Of a stretch of 64,000 nt of DNA, positions 53,902 to 62,636 are shown piece by piece. The DNA is from an uncultured Selenomonadales bacterium. GTDB lineage: Bacteria > Bacillota > Negativicutes > Selenomonadales > Selenomonadaceae. A model generated the notes under the pieces. It saw only the letters and a list, made by a program, of their open reading frames with translations, did not search any database and was not told where the DNA came from. The DNA is taken from positions 124,001-188,000 of the forward strand of contig ONUH01000003.1 in the NCBI GenBank assembly GCA_900321035.1. Reading direction: 5' to 3'. A program made the translations under genes and the position numbers. Each line of letters opens with the position of its first letter. The stretch's first letter is position 1.

Positions 53902-53925
53902 CTTCTTACCCCATAAAAAAAGTTT

Positions 53926-54900
53926 TCACAAATGTTCCTGATACCAGGCAATCGCCGCTTGGATGCCCCGCGCGAAATCCCAATCCGGCGCATAATCTAA
54001 AAGGTTTTTCGCCTTCTCAATATCCGCGTTACTGTGCCGGATATCCCCCGGCCGTGCCGGGCCAAATATTGGCTCGATTTCGACATTCAACGCATTCGTT
54101 AATATATGATAGACGTCAATCAAATATTCCTGCCCGCCATAAGCGATATTGAACGCCTCGCCCGCCGCCGCACGGGGCGCAAGACACGCCTTCAGGTTTG
54201 CCTCGATAACATTTTCAATATACGTAAAATCTCTGCTTTGTTTTCCATCACCGTTGATTGTTGGTCTCTCTCCTTTCAAAAGCTGTCCAATGAATTTGGG
54301 AATCACTGCCGCATACGCGCCGTTCGGATCCTGCCGTCTGCCGAAAACATTGAAATAACGAAGGCCATACGTATCAAGACCATAATGCTTGGTATACTGT
54401 TTCGCCCATGCCTCATTTGAGGCTTTCGTGACCGCATAGGGAGAAAGCAGATTGCCTTCATGACCTTCCCGTTTGGGAAGATCAGTGCTGTCGCCATAAA
54501 CAGAGGAACTGGAGGCATAAACGAATTTTTTAACGCCGCATTGTCGTGCCGCTTCTAACATATTAAGAGTTCCCTGTATGTTGTTCTCGCAATAGAACAA
54601 CGGAAGCTTTAAACTACGCGGCACGCTGCCCCAAGCCGCCTGATGAAGCACGTAGTCCACGCCTTTGCAAGCGTTTTGACAGACATTAAAGTCCTTGATA
54701 TCCCCTTCCAAAAACGTGAAATTTTCGTTACTCATAAAGAACGCGATATTTTCCTTATGCCCGGTAGAAAGGTTGTCCAAACATCGTACTCGGTACCCTT
54801 TGTTTAAAATTGCTTCACAAAGGTTCGAACCAATAAAACCCGCGCCACCCGTAACAAGAAATGTAGAGCTTGGGGGAAAACTCACATTTTTATATCCCAA
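53926..54900 (-). CDS. UDP-N-acetylhexosamine(uronic acid) C4-epimerase, TviC/WbpP-like
   Basis: I prefer TTG at 54900, because GGAGG lies 8 bases before it; the TTG at 54915 would begin 13 bases inside the dehydrogenase gene. The 324-residue protein has TFLVTGGAGFIGSNLCEAI near 13-31, HQAAWGSVPRSLKLP near 86, SSSSVYGDSTDLPKREGH near 129, LSPYAVTKASNEAWA near 150-164 (Tyr-x3-Lys) and YFNVFGRRQDPNGAYAAVIPKF near 182-203. These are features of WbpP and TviC, which interconvert UDP-GlcNAc(A) and UDP-GalNAc(A). With the upstream dehydrogenase it likely makes UDP-GalNAcA. Confidence 0.9.
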   Translation of the reverse strand: MGYKNVSFPPSSTFLVTGGAGFIGSNLCEAILNKGYRVRCLDNLSTGHKENIAFFMSNENFTFLEGDIKDFNVCQNACKGVDYVLHQAAWGSVPRSLKLPLFYCENNIQGTLNMLEAARQCGVKKFVYASSSSVYGDSTDLPKREGHEGNLLSPYAVTKASNEAWAKQYTKHYGLDTYGLRYFNVFGRRQDPNGAYAAVIPKFIGQLLKGERPTINGDGKQSRDFTYIENVIEANLKACLAPRAAAGEAFNIAYGGQEYLIDVYHILTNALNVEIEPIFGPARPGDIRHSNADIEKAKNLLDYAPDWDFARGIQAAIAWYQEHL

Positions 54901-54902
54901 TC

Positions 54903-56216
54903 TCAAAGCCTCCAATACAGATAATCTGCCGCTTCATATTCCGCCTTATCCAAAAGCCCTTTGACGTCAAGCAATACTTTTTTCCCTTTGTCAAACAGCC
55001 TATCCATCTCGCGTCGTTTTAAATCGGAAAACTCCTTATGCGCCGCCGCCAAAATAATTGCGTCAACGGGTTGGAGATTTTCCATATTCAACAGTTCTAT
55101 GCCATACAATCGCTTCGCTTCATCCGCGTCAGCCACAGGATCGACGATACATGGTTCAATGCCGTAATCCTGTAATTCACGTACAATGTCAATCACGCGG
55201 GTATTCCTGACATCCGGGCAATTTTCCTTAAAGGTTACGCCGAGAATGGCAACTTTCGCTTTTTGAACCTGCTTCTCCGCTTTAATCAGCAGTTTAATCG
55301 CATTTTCAGCAACATAGTGTCCCATATCATCATTGATACGTCGCCCAGCAAGAATGACCTGGCTGTGGTAACCCATGCTCTCCGCCTTATGCGTCAAGTA
55401 ATAGGGATCGACACCGATACAGTGTCCTCCGACCAACCCCGGCCGGAATGGCAAGAAATTCCATTTCGTCCCCGCCGCGTTCAAGACAGCCTGCGTATCG
55501 ATGCCCAATTTATGGAAAATGAGTGAGAGTTCGTTCATAAAAGCAATGTTGATGTCGCGCTGACTGTTCTCGATGACCTTTGCCGCCTCAGCGACCTTGA
55601 TGCTTTCCGCACGATAAACCCCTGCCTTTACGACAAGGCCATAAACCTTGGCAACAACTTCCAGCGTTTCCGAATCCATGCCCGAAACGACCTTTTGAAT
55701 CGTCTCCAAGCGATGCACCTTGTCGCCAGGATTGATACGCTCCGGTGAGTAGCCAATCTTGAAGTCAACGCCACAGACAAGACCTGATTCTTTTTCAAGA
55801 ATCGGCGCGCATACTTCTTCGGTCACGCCAGGATAGACAGTGGACTCAAAAACGACGACGGAGCCTTTTATAAGATTTTGCCCCAAAATTCGGCTGGCGC
55901 CTTCCACAAGAGACAAATCCGGCGTGTGATCCTCACGCACCGGTGTCGGCACGGCAACAATATGAAATTTTGCCTCCCGAAGCCAAGACGCGTCCGAAGT
56001 AAATGCAACCGATGTTTCCCGCACCGCATCGTCTCCTGCTTCTTTCGTCGGATCAACACCGTTTTTATAAAGCTCAATTTTACGCTCGTCCAAGTCATAT
56101 CCAATAACGTCAAGCTGTTTCGCAAAAGCAATAGCCAATGGAAGCCCCACATAGCCAAGCCCGACAACTGAAAGCTTGGCATCCTTGTTTATCAAATTTC
56201 CATACAAATCAACCAT
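54903..56216 (-). CDS. UDP-N-acetylhexosamine 6-dehydrogenase, TviB/WbpO-like
   Basis: I start at ATG 56216, which overlaps the upstream GT4 stop (TGATG). The 437-residue protein has LSVVGLGYVGLPLAIAFAKQ near 15-34, VVFESTVYPGVTEEVCAPIL near 120-139, GYSPERINPGDKVHRL near 155-170 and the catalytic Cys in VGGHCIGVDPYYL near 262-274. These are the marks of NDP-sugar 6-dehydrogenases of the TviB/WbpO/WbpA branch, rather than of UDP-glucose dehydrogenase. It converts UDP-HexNAc to UDP-HexNAcA with two NAD. It supplies a carboxylate that the AsnB-like enzymes could amidate. Confidence 0.92.
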   Translation of the reverse strand: MVDLYGNLINKDAKLSVVGLGYVGLPLAIAFAKQLDVIGYDLDERKIELYKNGVDPTKEAGDDAVRETSVAFTSDASWLREAKFHIVAVPTPVREDHTPDLSLVEGASRILGQNLIKGSVVVFESTVYPGVTEEVCAPILEKESGLVCGVDFKIGYSPERINPGDKVHRLETIQKVVSGMDSETLEVVAKVYGLVVKAGVYRAESIKVAEAAKVIENSQRDINIAFMNELSLIFHKLGIDTQAVLNAAGTKWNFLPFRPGLVGGHCIGVDPYYLTHKAESMGYHSQVILAGRRINDDMGHYVAENAIKLLIKAEKQVQKAKVAILGVTFKENCPDVRNTRVIDIVRELQDYGIEPCIVDPVADADEAKRLYGIELLNMENLQPVDAIILAAAHKEFSDLKRREMDRLFDKGKKVLLDVKGLLDKAEYEAADYLYWRL

Positions 56217-57316
56217 CACAAGACCTTCTTTGCTATTCTTTGTATTTCACTCAAATAGGCATTAACAATAATCTGCCGATCAAATTCTCGCTCCATTTTG
56301 TTCCTCCCCCGGAGCCCCATTTTTTTTCTCTCCTCATACGAAAGAGACATGAACCGCTCAATTGCCTCAACCAAAGAATTTGCATCCCGCGGCGCAAACC
56401 CGATGCCGGTAATCCCTTCATCAAAGGTCTCCCTGCAACCGGGGATATCTGATGCAAGTATGGGCCGCGCGGAGGCGGCCGCCTCCAAGCAGACATTACT
56501 CATCCCCTCATGGTACGAAGGGTGAATCAAGCCGCTGCACATTTTTAAAAACGGACGTACGTCATCCTGCGGACCGTGGTAAAAAATATTATGTTCTTTT
56601 GCCCATTCCCCCATTTTTTTTGCATACCCATTTTCACAATATCCCAATATATGAAATTCCACATTTGTAACACGTTTTCCTAAAAGACGGGCGGCATCGA
56701 TTAATTCATGGATTCCCTTGTCTCTCATAATACGAGAAATTAATACAAATCGAAACTTCCCGTCATCGCTTGGATAATCAAACGCACGATAATCATTTAA
56801 ATTAACCCCCGACCCTGGGAGCAAAATCACTTTCCCCCAATGAATGCCTAATTGTTCCAACGCTTCCATATTTGCCACATTTTGTAAAAACGCGCAGTGA
56901 GCCTTCGCGGAAATCATTTTATACAAGTGGACAATATAAGTACGAATCAGTCCTCCTTTATCAAATGCCGTTCCCAATCCTGTAATATTCGGCATATATG
57001 GTATATGATTTTTTATCGCAACTATGCCGCCATATAAATTGGGCTTGATTGCATAAGACAGGACACAGTCTGGCTTCGTTTTTTTCATCAGTCGACGATA
57101 GAACATAATTAATTGCAAATCTTTAACAGGATTCATCCCTCGCCGTTCTATCGGCGTGTCCACCACCTCATCGACGAGAGCCGAAACTTTATCGTAATAT
57201 GTGCCCCGAGGAATAGAAACTATCACTCTATGCCCCACTTGCCTCAATGCCTTAAGAAGTTCATGGCGCGGTCGATACAATCCTTCTGCATCATGCGCTA
57301 AGATCAAAATGTTCAT
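56216..57316 (-). CDS. Glycosyltransferase family 4, GT-B, early-acting
   Basis: I start at ATG 57316, just after AAGAGGTGG. The 366-residue protein has MNILILAHDAEGLYRPRHELL near 1-21, PNITGLGTAFDKGGLIRTYIVHLY near 111-134, FVLISRIMRDKGIHELIDAARLLG near 193-216 and SYHEGMSNVCLEAAASARPILASDIPGC near 271-298. It is like PglA/WbpH-type transferases that work next to a PglC-like phosphoglycosyl transferase. The neighbour SDR and PglC-like genes support an early role, such as transfer of the second sugar. The stop overlaps the dehydrogenase start. Confidence 0.9.
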   Translation of the reverse strand: MNILILAHDAEGLYRPRHELLKALRQVGHRVIVSIPRGTYYDKVSALVDEVVDTPIERRGMNPVKDLQLIMFYRRLMKKTKPDCVLSYAIKPNLYGGIVAIKNHIPYMPNITGLGTAFDKGGLIRTYIVHLYKMISAKAHCAFLQNVANMEALEQLGIHWGKVILLPGSGVNLNDYRAFDYPSDDGKFRFVLISRIMRDKGIHELIDAARLLGKRVTNVEFHILGYCENGYAKKMGEWAKEHNIFYHGPQDDVRPFLKMCSGLIHPSYHEGMSNVCLEAAASARPILASDIPGCRETFDEGITGIGFAPRDANSLVEAIERFMSLSYEERKKMGLRGRNKMEREFDRQIIVNAYLSEIQRIAKKVL

Positions 57317-57339
57317 AACCACCTCTTTTATATTTGACG

Positions 57340-58266
57340 TCAATCAATACGACGTTTGTTATTTATGTATTCCTTAACTTCCCCTGCAATGCCGTCATAA
57401 AAACTGCGCGGAGAATAGTCAAACGCATGCACTGCGTCATCATAAGAAAAAATGCGCGATTCGCATAGTCGTTGAACTTTTTCTCGGAAATCCACATACG
57501 AAAGAGAAAGGAAAAACAACATCCATGCCCCAAAGTACGCCGCCCAAAACGGGATATTAAAAAAAAGAACCTTTTTCCCAAGGCAATCGCCAATCGCAAT
57601 CAAAATATCTTCTAATAAAATAGGTTCTTTTCCTGAAAGGTTAAACTCCCGATTGGCTGTCGTTTCCTCATGAATCAATACTTGATAGTACGCTTCTCCC
57701 AAATCATCATAATGCACCGGCTGAAGCTCATAGGCTGCATGATTGACAACCGGCATAATGGGCAGTCGATCCACCATGTGAATAAATATTGAAATATTCC
57801 TATCCGCACAATTCCCATAAATCATTGTTGGACGCAAAATGGTTAACAAAATATGATGCTTTTTGCACTCCTGATAAACATACTCATCGATTTTTCTATA
57901 TTCTTCCCCAGCTGCTTTGAACTTGGAATACACGCCTGTCGTATGTACGAAAATCACTCGTCTCACATTTGCAAAAGCCGCTGCATCAATAACATTAATT
58001 GAATAATGGATATTAGCCACATGAACAACCGTATCAACGTCTTGAAATGCATTCTTCAATTCATCGGCATTTTCCAAGCCGCTTGGAATAATATCAATCA
58101 CCGGGATTAATCTTTGCAATTTATCAGTCTTTGAATTTTTTCGAACAATTGCCCTAACACCACCGGGGAACATATCCGCAATGAACGAAAAATTATCCCC
58201 AATCCGTTTTGCCAAAGCGCTACCTGATTTTCCGGTAATTCCGGTTAAAGCCAAAACTGTTCCCAT
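57340..58266 (-). CDS. NAD-dependent epimerase/reductase beside the initiating transferase
   Basis: This 308-residue extended SDR has ALTGITGKSGSALAKRIGD near 6-24, VVHVANIHYSINVIDAAAFANVRRVIFVHTTGVYSKFKAAGEEYRKID near 79-126, and TILRPTMIYGNCADRNISIF near 142. The Y-x3-K active-site pair is likely within VYSKFK. Such proteins lie next to PglC-like enzymes in many loci (for example Gne/WbpV-like 4-epimerases or 4-ketoreductases). It starts directly after the sugar transferase stop. It probably finishes the nucleotide sugar used by that transferase, such as a deoxy-amino sugar from the FlaA1-type dehydratase upstream. Confidence 0.82.
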   Translation of the reverse strand: MGTVLALTGITGKSGSALAKRIGDNFSFIADMFPGGVRAIVRKNSKTDKLQRLIPVIDIIPSGLENADELKNAFQDVDTVVHVANIHYSINVIDAAAFANVRRVIFVHTTGVYSKFKAAGEEYRKIDEYVYQECKKHHILLTILRPTMIYGNCADRNISIFIHMVDRLPIMPVVNHAAYELQPVHYDDLGEAYYQVLIHEETTANREFNLSGKEPILLEDILIAIGDCLGKKVLFFNIPFWAAYFGAWMLFFLSLSYVDFREKVQRLCESRIFSYDDAVHAFDYSPRSFYDGIAGEVKEYINNKRRID

Positions 58267-58899
58267 CTAACCGCTTCCGTTTCTATTTATGTAGCCGGTT
58301 CCACCTTCAATGATTCCATCGTGCCTAACAACAGTCAAAAATGTAGCAAAGAAACAACGGGCATCGAAACAAAATGCTTTTATTCCCCCATCTTTCAAAA
58401 TCTTCGTATATTCTCCGTCCAATCTTGCTTTTTCTGTAATTTCCAACTCATCACGACCATTAATCTGCGCCCAACCGGTAAGGCCCGGGCACACATCATT
58501 GACGCCGTAATTGTCCCGTTCCGCAATTAAATCCTTTTGGTTCCACAATGCAGGACGCGGACCAATGATGCTCATATCACCAATAAAAATATTCCAAATC
58601 TGTGGTAATTCATCCAAGCTGCTTTTACGAAGGAATTTACCAACTCTTGTTATATATTGCTCTGGATCTTGCAATAAATGTGTTGGAACATCATGCGGTG
58701 CCGACATTTTCATAGAGCGAAATTTATACATAGAAAAAGGAACTTTATATTTTCCAATACGCTTTTGGACAAAAAAGATATCCCCTGGATCGCTAATAAA
58801 AATCAAGATTGCAATCAAAACATACAACCATGACAAAAGAACAATACCTAAAAAAGAACCTATAATATCAATTCCTCGTTTAAAAAATCTTTCGTACAT
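58267..58899 (-). CDS. Small phosphoglycosyl transferase (PglC/WcaJ catalytic-domain type)
   Basis: This 210-residue protein has an N-terminal hydrophobic re-entrant helix (GIDIIGSFLGIVLLSWLYVLIAILIFI), then PGDIFFVQKRIGKYKVPFSMYKFRSMK near 38-64, the catalytic Asp-Glu pair in SSLDELPQIWNIFIGDMSIIGPRPAL near 93-118 and PGLTGWAQINGRDEL near 138-152. It matches the short monotopic PglC group, without the extra membrane domain of WbaP. It would transfer a sugar-1-phosphate to undecaprenyl phosphate, the first membrane step. The upstream long dehydratase suggests that the sugar is a 6-deoxy-HexNAc such as diNAcBac or a QuiNAc relative. Confidence 0.93.
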   Translation of the reverse strand: MYERFFKRGIDIIGSFLGIVLLSWLYVLIAILIFISDPGDIFFVQKRIGKYKVPFSMYKFRSMKMSAPHDVPTHLLQDPEQYITRVGKFLRKSSLDELPQIWNIFIGDMSIIGPRPALWNQKDLIAERDNYGVNDVCPGLTGWAQINGRDELEITEKARLDGEYTKILKDGGIKAFCFDARCFFATFLTVVRHDGIIEGGTGYINRNGSG

Positions 58900-59007
58900 A
58901 TTCTCATCATCCTAATCACTTGCAATTTCCTGCACTCAAACACATTTGCAAAAGCGCAAACGACTATACAATTGATATAATTTCGCACAATCAAATAATG
59001 TGTTCCT

Positions 59008-60909
59008 TTATTCCACAGCTTCGCCCTCGCCAATGAAACTGGGGACAACTTTCTTCAAGGCGTTTTTCGCTTCATTGTTGTCGCCTTGGTTGGCCGCTAA
59101 TTGAAGAATTGCCAGTTTTTCGGCAATTTCCTCCCTCGTTCTCGGAGTATCCTGTTCAACGAAAATTAATTCATTTTCCGTTTTATTGCAAACCTCTCCT
59201 TGAATATGCAGCTCCTCATACATCTTTTCTCCTGGCCGTAAGCCTACTTCCACAATTTCTATATCCGTGTATGGTTCATGCCCCATCAAGCGAATCAAGG
59301 CTTCCGCCAAATCGAGAATCTTGACCGGCTTCCCCATATCCAAGACGTAAAGCTCTCCGGCACGACTCAGAGCTCCCGCCTGCAAAACAAGCTGGCAGGC
59401 CTCGGGGATGGTCATGAAATATCTGGTGATCCGTTTGTCAGTGATGGTAACGGGGCCTCCGGCTTCGATTTGCCGCTTGAAAAGCGGAACCACGCTGCCG
59501 TGACTGCCCAAGACGTTGCCGAATCGAGTGCAGCAGAAATTCGTCTTACTGTCACCGCGGCTTTGGAAGATCATCTCGCAAACGCGCTTTGTCGCCCCCA
59601 TGACGCTGGTGGGATTGACCGCCTTGTCCGTGGAAATCATGACGGCCTTTTCGACTTCATATTTCTCGCAGCAGTCCGCGACGTTCAGCGTGCCGAAAAC
59701 GTTGTTCTTGATTGCCTCCACCACGTTCTTTTCGAGAAGGGGCACATGTTTATGCGCCGCCGCGTGGAAGACCACGTCGGGACGGATTTTTTGGAAAGAT
59801 CGGTCGAGCTGCTCCATGTCGCAAATGGAAAAGATTTCCACCGACAAATTTAAGGCGTCGCCATAGAGCGACTTCAGTTCCTGCTGAATATCATAGGTTG
59901 CATTTTCGTATATGTCAAGCAAAACAAGCCGTTTCGGCTTGAGGCTGGCCAGCTGGCGTGCCAATTCCCCTCCGATGCTGCCGCCGCCACCGGTAATTAG
60001 AACGGTTTTGTCCCGGTAATAGGACTCAGTTTCCCCTTCCATAATATAGCGCGGCTTGCGAAACAACAAATCTTCAATGTCAAAGGCGCGCAAGCGGCGT
60101 GTTTCTTTCCGGAACGCTTCCACGGAAGGATAGTCATAAATCGCCAACTTGCAGCCAAATCCGCGATACCGCTCATAAAAAGCTTTTCTCTGCTCTACAG
60201 ACATATCCGAGATGGCAAAGATAAACGTATCGATGGAAAGGCTTTCCGCCAAGGCAGCCGTCATGTCCGTTTCCGAAAAAATACGGATGCCATTAATCTG
60301 GCGGCCGATTTTCTCAGGATCGACTTCAATAAAACAGCAGGGCTGATATTCCGCCTTCGGATTTTTCAGAAGCTCATCCATGAGATCGGCACCAAGCCGC
60401 CCCGCGCCAACAATCGCAGCGTTCAGGCGCTGCTTTTTTACCTCGTTCGGCTTGATTTCCACGCCCAAAAAGCGCTCCGCCAGCTGGCGACTCTGCAAAA
60501 TCTTCCAAGACTGTCTCGACGCGTTGTCCACCAAATACTGATATGTCAGCCGCATACCAATGGCCAACAGCAGATTGAACATCGCTACGCCGGCCAGCGC
60601 CGGGGACATTGCCTGCGGGACATGCATAGCCAACGTAACGAGACGCGCGACAAGACCTGCCAATGCGTCCGCGATAATCAGGCGCAGATACAACGCGGCG
60701 TTTCCGTATCGCCAAATATGGCTGTAGATGCCAAGTTTCGCCCTGCTAAGGAACAAGCAACCGCTCCACGCCGCCAAATAAAAGAAAAAATCTTTAACCC
60801 CAAAGCGCAGCGCCCGGATGTCCATCAGCATTAAAAGCGCGCTGGCGGAGCCGAAAAGCAGGACGAGATCATATTTTATCAATTGCCATGAATGTTTATG
60901 AAGCATCAT
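59008..60909 (-). CDS. UDP-GlcNAc 4,6-dehydratase, long membrane type (PglF/CapD/WbpM-like)
   Basis: This 633-residue protein has four or so hydrophobic spans in the first 120 residues, an NAD-binding domain with AAIVGAGRLGADLMDELL near 165-182, and a catalytic SDR domain with VLITGGGGSIGGELARQLA near 298-316, VFHAAAHKHVPLLEKN near 379 and TDKAVNPTSVMGATKR near 425-440. In place of Tyr, the Met of the MGATK motif is typical of the long group. It makes UDP-2-acetamido-2,6-dideoxy-4-keto-hexose, feeding the epimerase or aminotransferase and PglC-like genes. It lies 108 bases upstream of PglC and is visibly G+C richer than its downstream neighbours. Confidence 0.93.
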   Translation of the reverse strand: MMLHKHSWQLIKYDLVLLFGSASALLMLMDIRALRFGVKDFFFYLAAWSGCLFLSRAKLGIYSHIWRYGNAALYLRLIIADALAGLVARLVTLAMHVPQAMSPALAGVAMFNLLLAIGMRLTYQYLVDNASRQSWKILQSRQLAERFLGVEIKPNEVKKQRLNAAIVGAGRLGADLMDELLKNPKAEYQPCCFIEVDPEKIGRQINGIRIFSETDMTAALAESLSIDTFIFAISDMSVEQRKAFYERYRGFGCKLAIYDYPSVEAFRKETRRLRAFDIEDLLFRKPRYIMEGETESYYRDKTVLITGGGGSIGGELARQLASLKPKRLVLLDIYENATYDIQQELKSLYGDALNLSVEIFSICDMEQLDRSFQKIRPDVVFHAAAHKHVPLLEKNVVEAIKNNVFGTLNVADCCEKYEVEKAVMISTDKAVNPTSVMGATKRVCEMIFQSRGDSKTNFCCTRFGNVLGSHGSVVPLFKRQIEAGGPVTITDKRITRYFMTIPEACQLVLQAGALSRAGELYVLDMGKPVKILDLAEALIRLMGHEPYTDIEIVEVGLRPGEKMYEELHIQGEVCNKTENELIFVEQDTPRTREEIAEKLAILQLAANQGDNNEAKNALKKVVPSFIGEGEAVE

Positions 60910-61571
60910 TATCCGGTTGCTCCCCGCATTTGATACAGCTCGTCATATCTGTAATCCACCGTCACAGAATTCAGCACGCAGCCAAGGATATGTGCGTTTG
61001 CCTGCTCCAGCCGTTTTTTCGCAAGTCGGGCTATCTTAGGCTCCTCCCTACCGCTTTCGATGACAAGCACAACTCCATCCGCGCAAGCCGCTGCCGCTAA
61101 AGCATCCGCACTCGAAAGCACCGCGGGAGCGTCGAGTAAGATATAATCATAGTCTTTCTTTAACTGCTCCAATAGCTCAAGGAAACATCCCGAAGACAAG
61201 AAATCCGGTAGTGCAGTTACGCCTGCCGTCAAAAGAAAAAGCCCGGCCTGCTTTGTCGGCTGACAAAAGGCACCTGCCTCACCTTCAGAATTGACAACCT
61301 CAAAAAGGCCGCGATTTTCCAACTGGAACAGCATGTGCTGCGTCGGATGCGCGAAATCACAATCTATCAACAAAATTTTTTTCCCTGCCTGCGCCATTAC
61401 GACGGCAAGATTCGCTGTGAAAACACTTTTCTCCTCGTCCGAGGTGCTATCCGTGATTTCAACAACCCGCATCTTCTCCCCAGCGGTGCGGATTGCACTC
61501 CGTACATTTCTATACGCTTCGACAATTGGACTTCTTGGATTACTCAACGAAATCAGTTCTGTTCTTTCCAC
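60909..61571 (-). CDS. CpsD/CapB-like BY-kinase or ATPase with eroded Walker A
   Basis: The GTG start at 61571 is preceded by GGAGG at 6 bases. The 220-residue protein begins MERTELISLSNPRSPIVEAYRNVRSAI, a BY-kinase N-terminus. It has VEITDSTSDEEKSVFTANLAV near 37-57 where Walker A should be PGEGKS; here the glycines are replaced (SDEEKS). The Walker A' strand ILLIDCDFAHP keeps its Asp pair, and Walker B is DYILLDAPAVL near 135-145. The C-terminus has three tyrosines (YRYDELY) rather than a long tyrosine cluster. It would phosphorylate itself to control chain length with the Wzz-like protein. The altered P-loop makes kinase activity doubtful. Confidence 0.85.
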   Translation of the reverse strand: MERTELISLSNPRSPIVEAYRNVRSAIRTAGEKMRVVEITDSTSDEEKSVFTANLAVVMAQAGKKILLIDCDFAHPTQHMLFQLENRGLFEVVNSEGEAGAFCQPTKQAGLFLLTAGVTALPDFLSSGCFLELLEQLKKDYDYILLDAPAVLSSADALAAAACADGVVLVIESGREEPKIARLAKKRLEQANAHILGCVLNSVTVDYRYDELYQMRGATG

Positions 61572-62434
61572 AGGAAACCTCCAATCATTTGCAAAAAGCT
61601 TTCATTATTACATCGAACCATTACCTCTTCCAACGAATTTGGCTCTGGAACAACAGCAAGCACAGGCAACCCCAAATAATCTTCCACATCTTTTCTGGTC
61701 GTAATTTTGCGATTCATCAACGCATGCATGATCGCGTAACCGCTACCAATCAACAATCCCACCAGAGCGCTAACGGCCAGTGTTCGGGTCCTATTCGGAA
61801 CAATCGGCGCCTTAGGCAATGTCGGCTCATCCACAATCTCCACTTCGGTATGACTGACGACAACAGCCTCCACCGAAGACATTTCCTCACCGGTTCCTGC
61901 CCCTGCCGCCATCCCATTCCTTGAGATATATCTCGTCTTATTCTGTTCTTTGTCAGACATATACGATTGAAACTCGCGAATCAAAAGTTCGTTTCCCTTT
62001 TTGGCTACTTCCGGATTGCCAGCTATGAACTTGACTTTTAAAAGGCGCGTATTTTTGATAGGTTCTGCAACCACTGTACCCGTTTCACCAAGCGCATCCG
62101 CAACCTTTTGGAGGCCACTTTTTCTTTTCAACATCGCCACACAGGTCTGCATGCGTTCAGTGGTATTCAAGCCGTCGTACACACCTGGATTAAGCGACAT
62201 CGACTTAATAACCCCTCCCGAACCATTGCCAGACAAGACCTGCTGCATGGGGGTAATCTGAAGGCATGCTTCCGACTCATAGACCGGCACAGTTCTTTTC
62301 GTGAAAAGCCACCCCGCCGCAATCAGTACGCAACACAGCGTCACGACAAAAATATTCCTAATGTTCTTCTTAAGAATATAAAATATTTCCACAAGGTCGA
62401 TTTCCATATAGTCTTTTTCGTTCTGGCTTTCCAA
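61553..62434 (-). CDS. Wzz/CpsC-like chain length determinant protein (TTG start)
   Basis: I favour TTG at 62434, since GGGAGAGG lies 6 bases upstream; the alternative ATG at 62407 has no clear site and GTG 62473 is at the transcript start. The roughly 293-residue protein has a transmembrane span near residues 26-44 (NIFVVTLCCVLIAAGWLF) after the DLVEIFYILKK start typical of Wzz and CpsC. A periplasmic middle has a Gly-Ser-rich part, and a second span follows near 225-240 (AVSALVGLLIGSGYAIMHAL) with the P-rich APIVPNRTR just before it. The cytoplasmic tail interacts with the BY-kinase. It overlaps the BY-kinase gene by 19 bases. Confidence 0.9.
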   Translation of the reverse strand: MESQNEKDYMEIDLVEIFYILKKNIRNIFVVTLCCVLIAAGWLFTKRTVPVYESEACLQITPMQQVLSGNGSGGVIKSMSLNPGVYDGLNTTERMQTCVAMLKRKSGLQKVADALGETGTVVAEPIKNTRLLKVKFIAGNPEVAKKGNELLIREFQSYMSDKEQNKTRYISRNGMAAGAGTGEEMSSVEAVVVSHTEVEIVDEPTLPKAPIVPNRTRTLAVSALVGLLIGSGYAIMHALMNRKITTRKDVEDYLGLPVLAVVPEPNSLEEVMVRCNNESFLQMIGGFLWKEQN

Positions 62435-62486
62435 AAAAATCCTCTCCCGTAACGCGAAACCTTCTCCACGCACTAATATTCTTTAC

Positions 62487-62515
62487 AATATATCATATCT
62501 TCGATACATCCGCAA
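62487..62515 (-). promoter_or_regulatory. Sigma-70/A-type promoter for the polysaccharide operon
   Basis: On the minus strand, TTGCGG (62510-62515), a 17-base spacer, then TATATT (62487-62492). The -10 differs from TATAAT at one base and the -35 from TTGACA at two. A start near 62480 leaves a short leader of about 46 bases before TTG 62434. It is the best promoter seen for the whole minus-strand locus. Confidence 0.65.
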
Positions 62516-62560
62516 CATAAAGGCTCTTTCCTCAAGATTTTCCCACCCCCAAAATCTACA

Positions 62561-62589
62561 GTGACATTTCCCCAAAAATCATGTATGAT
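62561..62589 (+). promoter_or_regulatory. Sigma-70/A-type promoter for metN-metI
   Basis: GTGACA (62561-62566), a 17-base spacer, then TATGAT (62584-62589) on the plus strand. Each hexamer differs from consensus at one base. The start would be near 62596, leaving about 41 bases before the metN ATG, too short for a SAM riboswitch. Confidence 0.65.
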
Positions 62590-62636
62590 TATTGTCCGAT
62601 GATATTTCTACTATTACCTACACGGGAGACACAATC

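Noticed and set aside
62590..62636. SAM riboswitch upstream of metN
   Set aside because: The leader from the predicted transcript start is only about 40 bases, far too short for an S-box, and no conserved stem pattern is visible.
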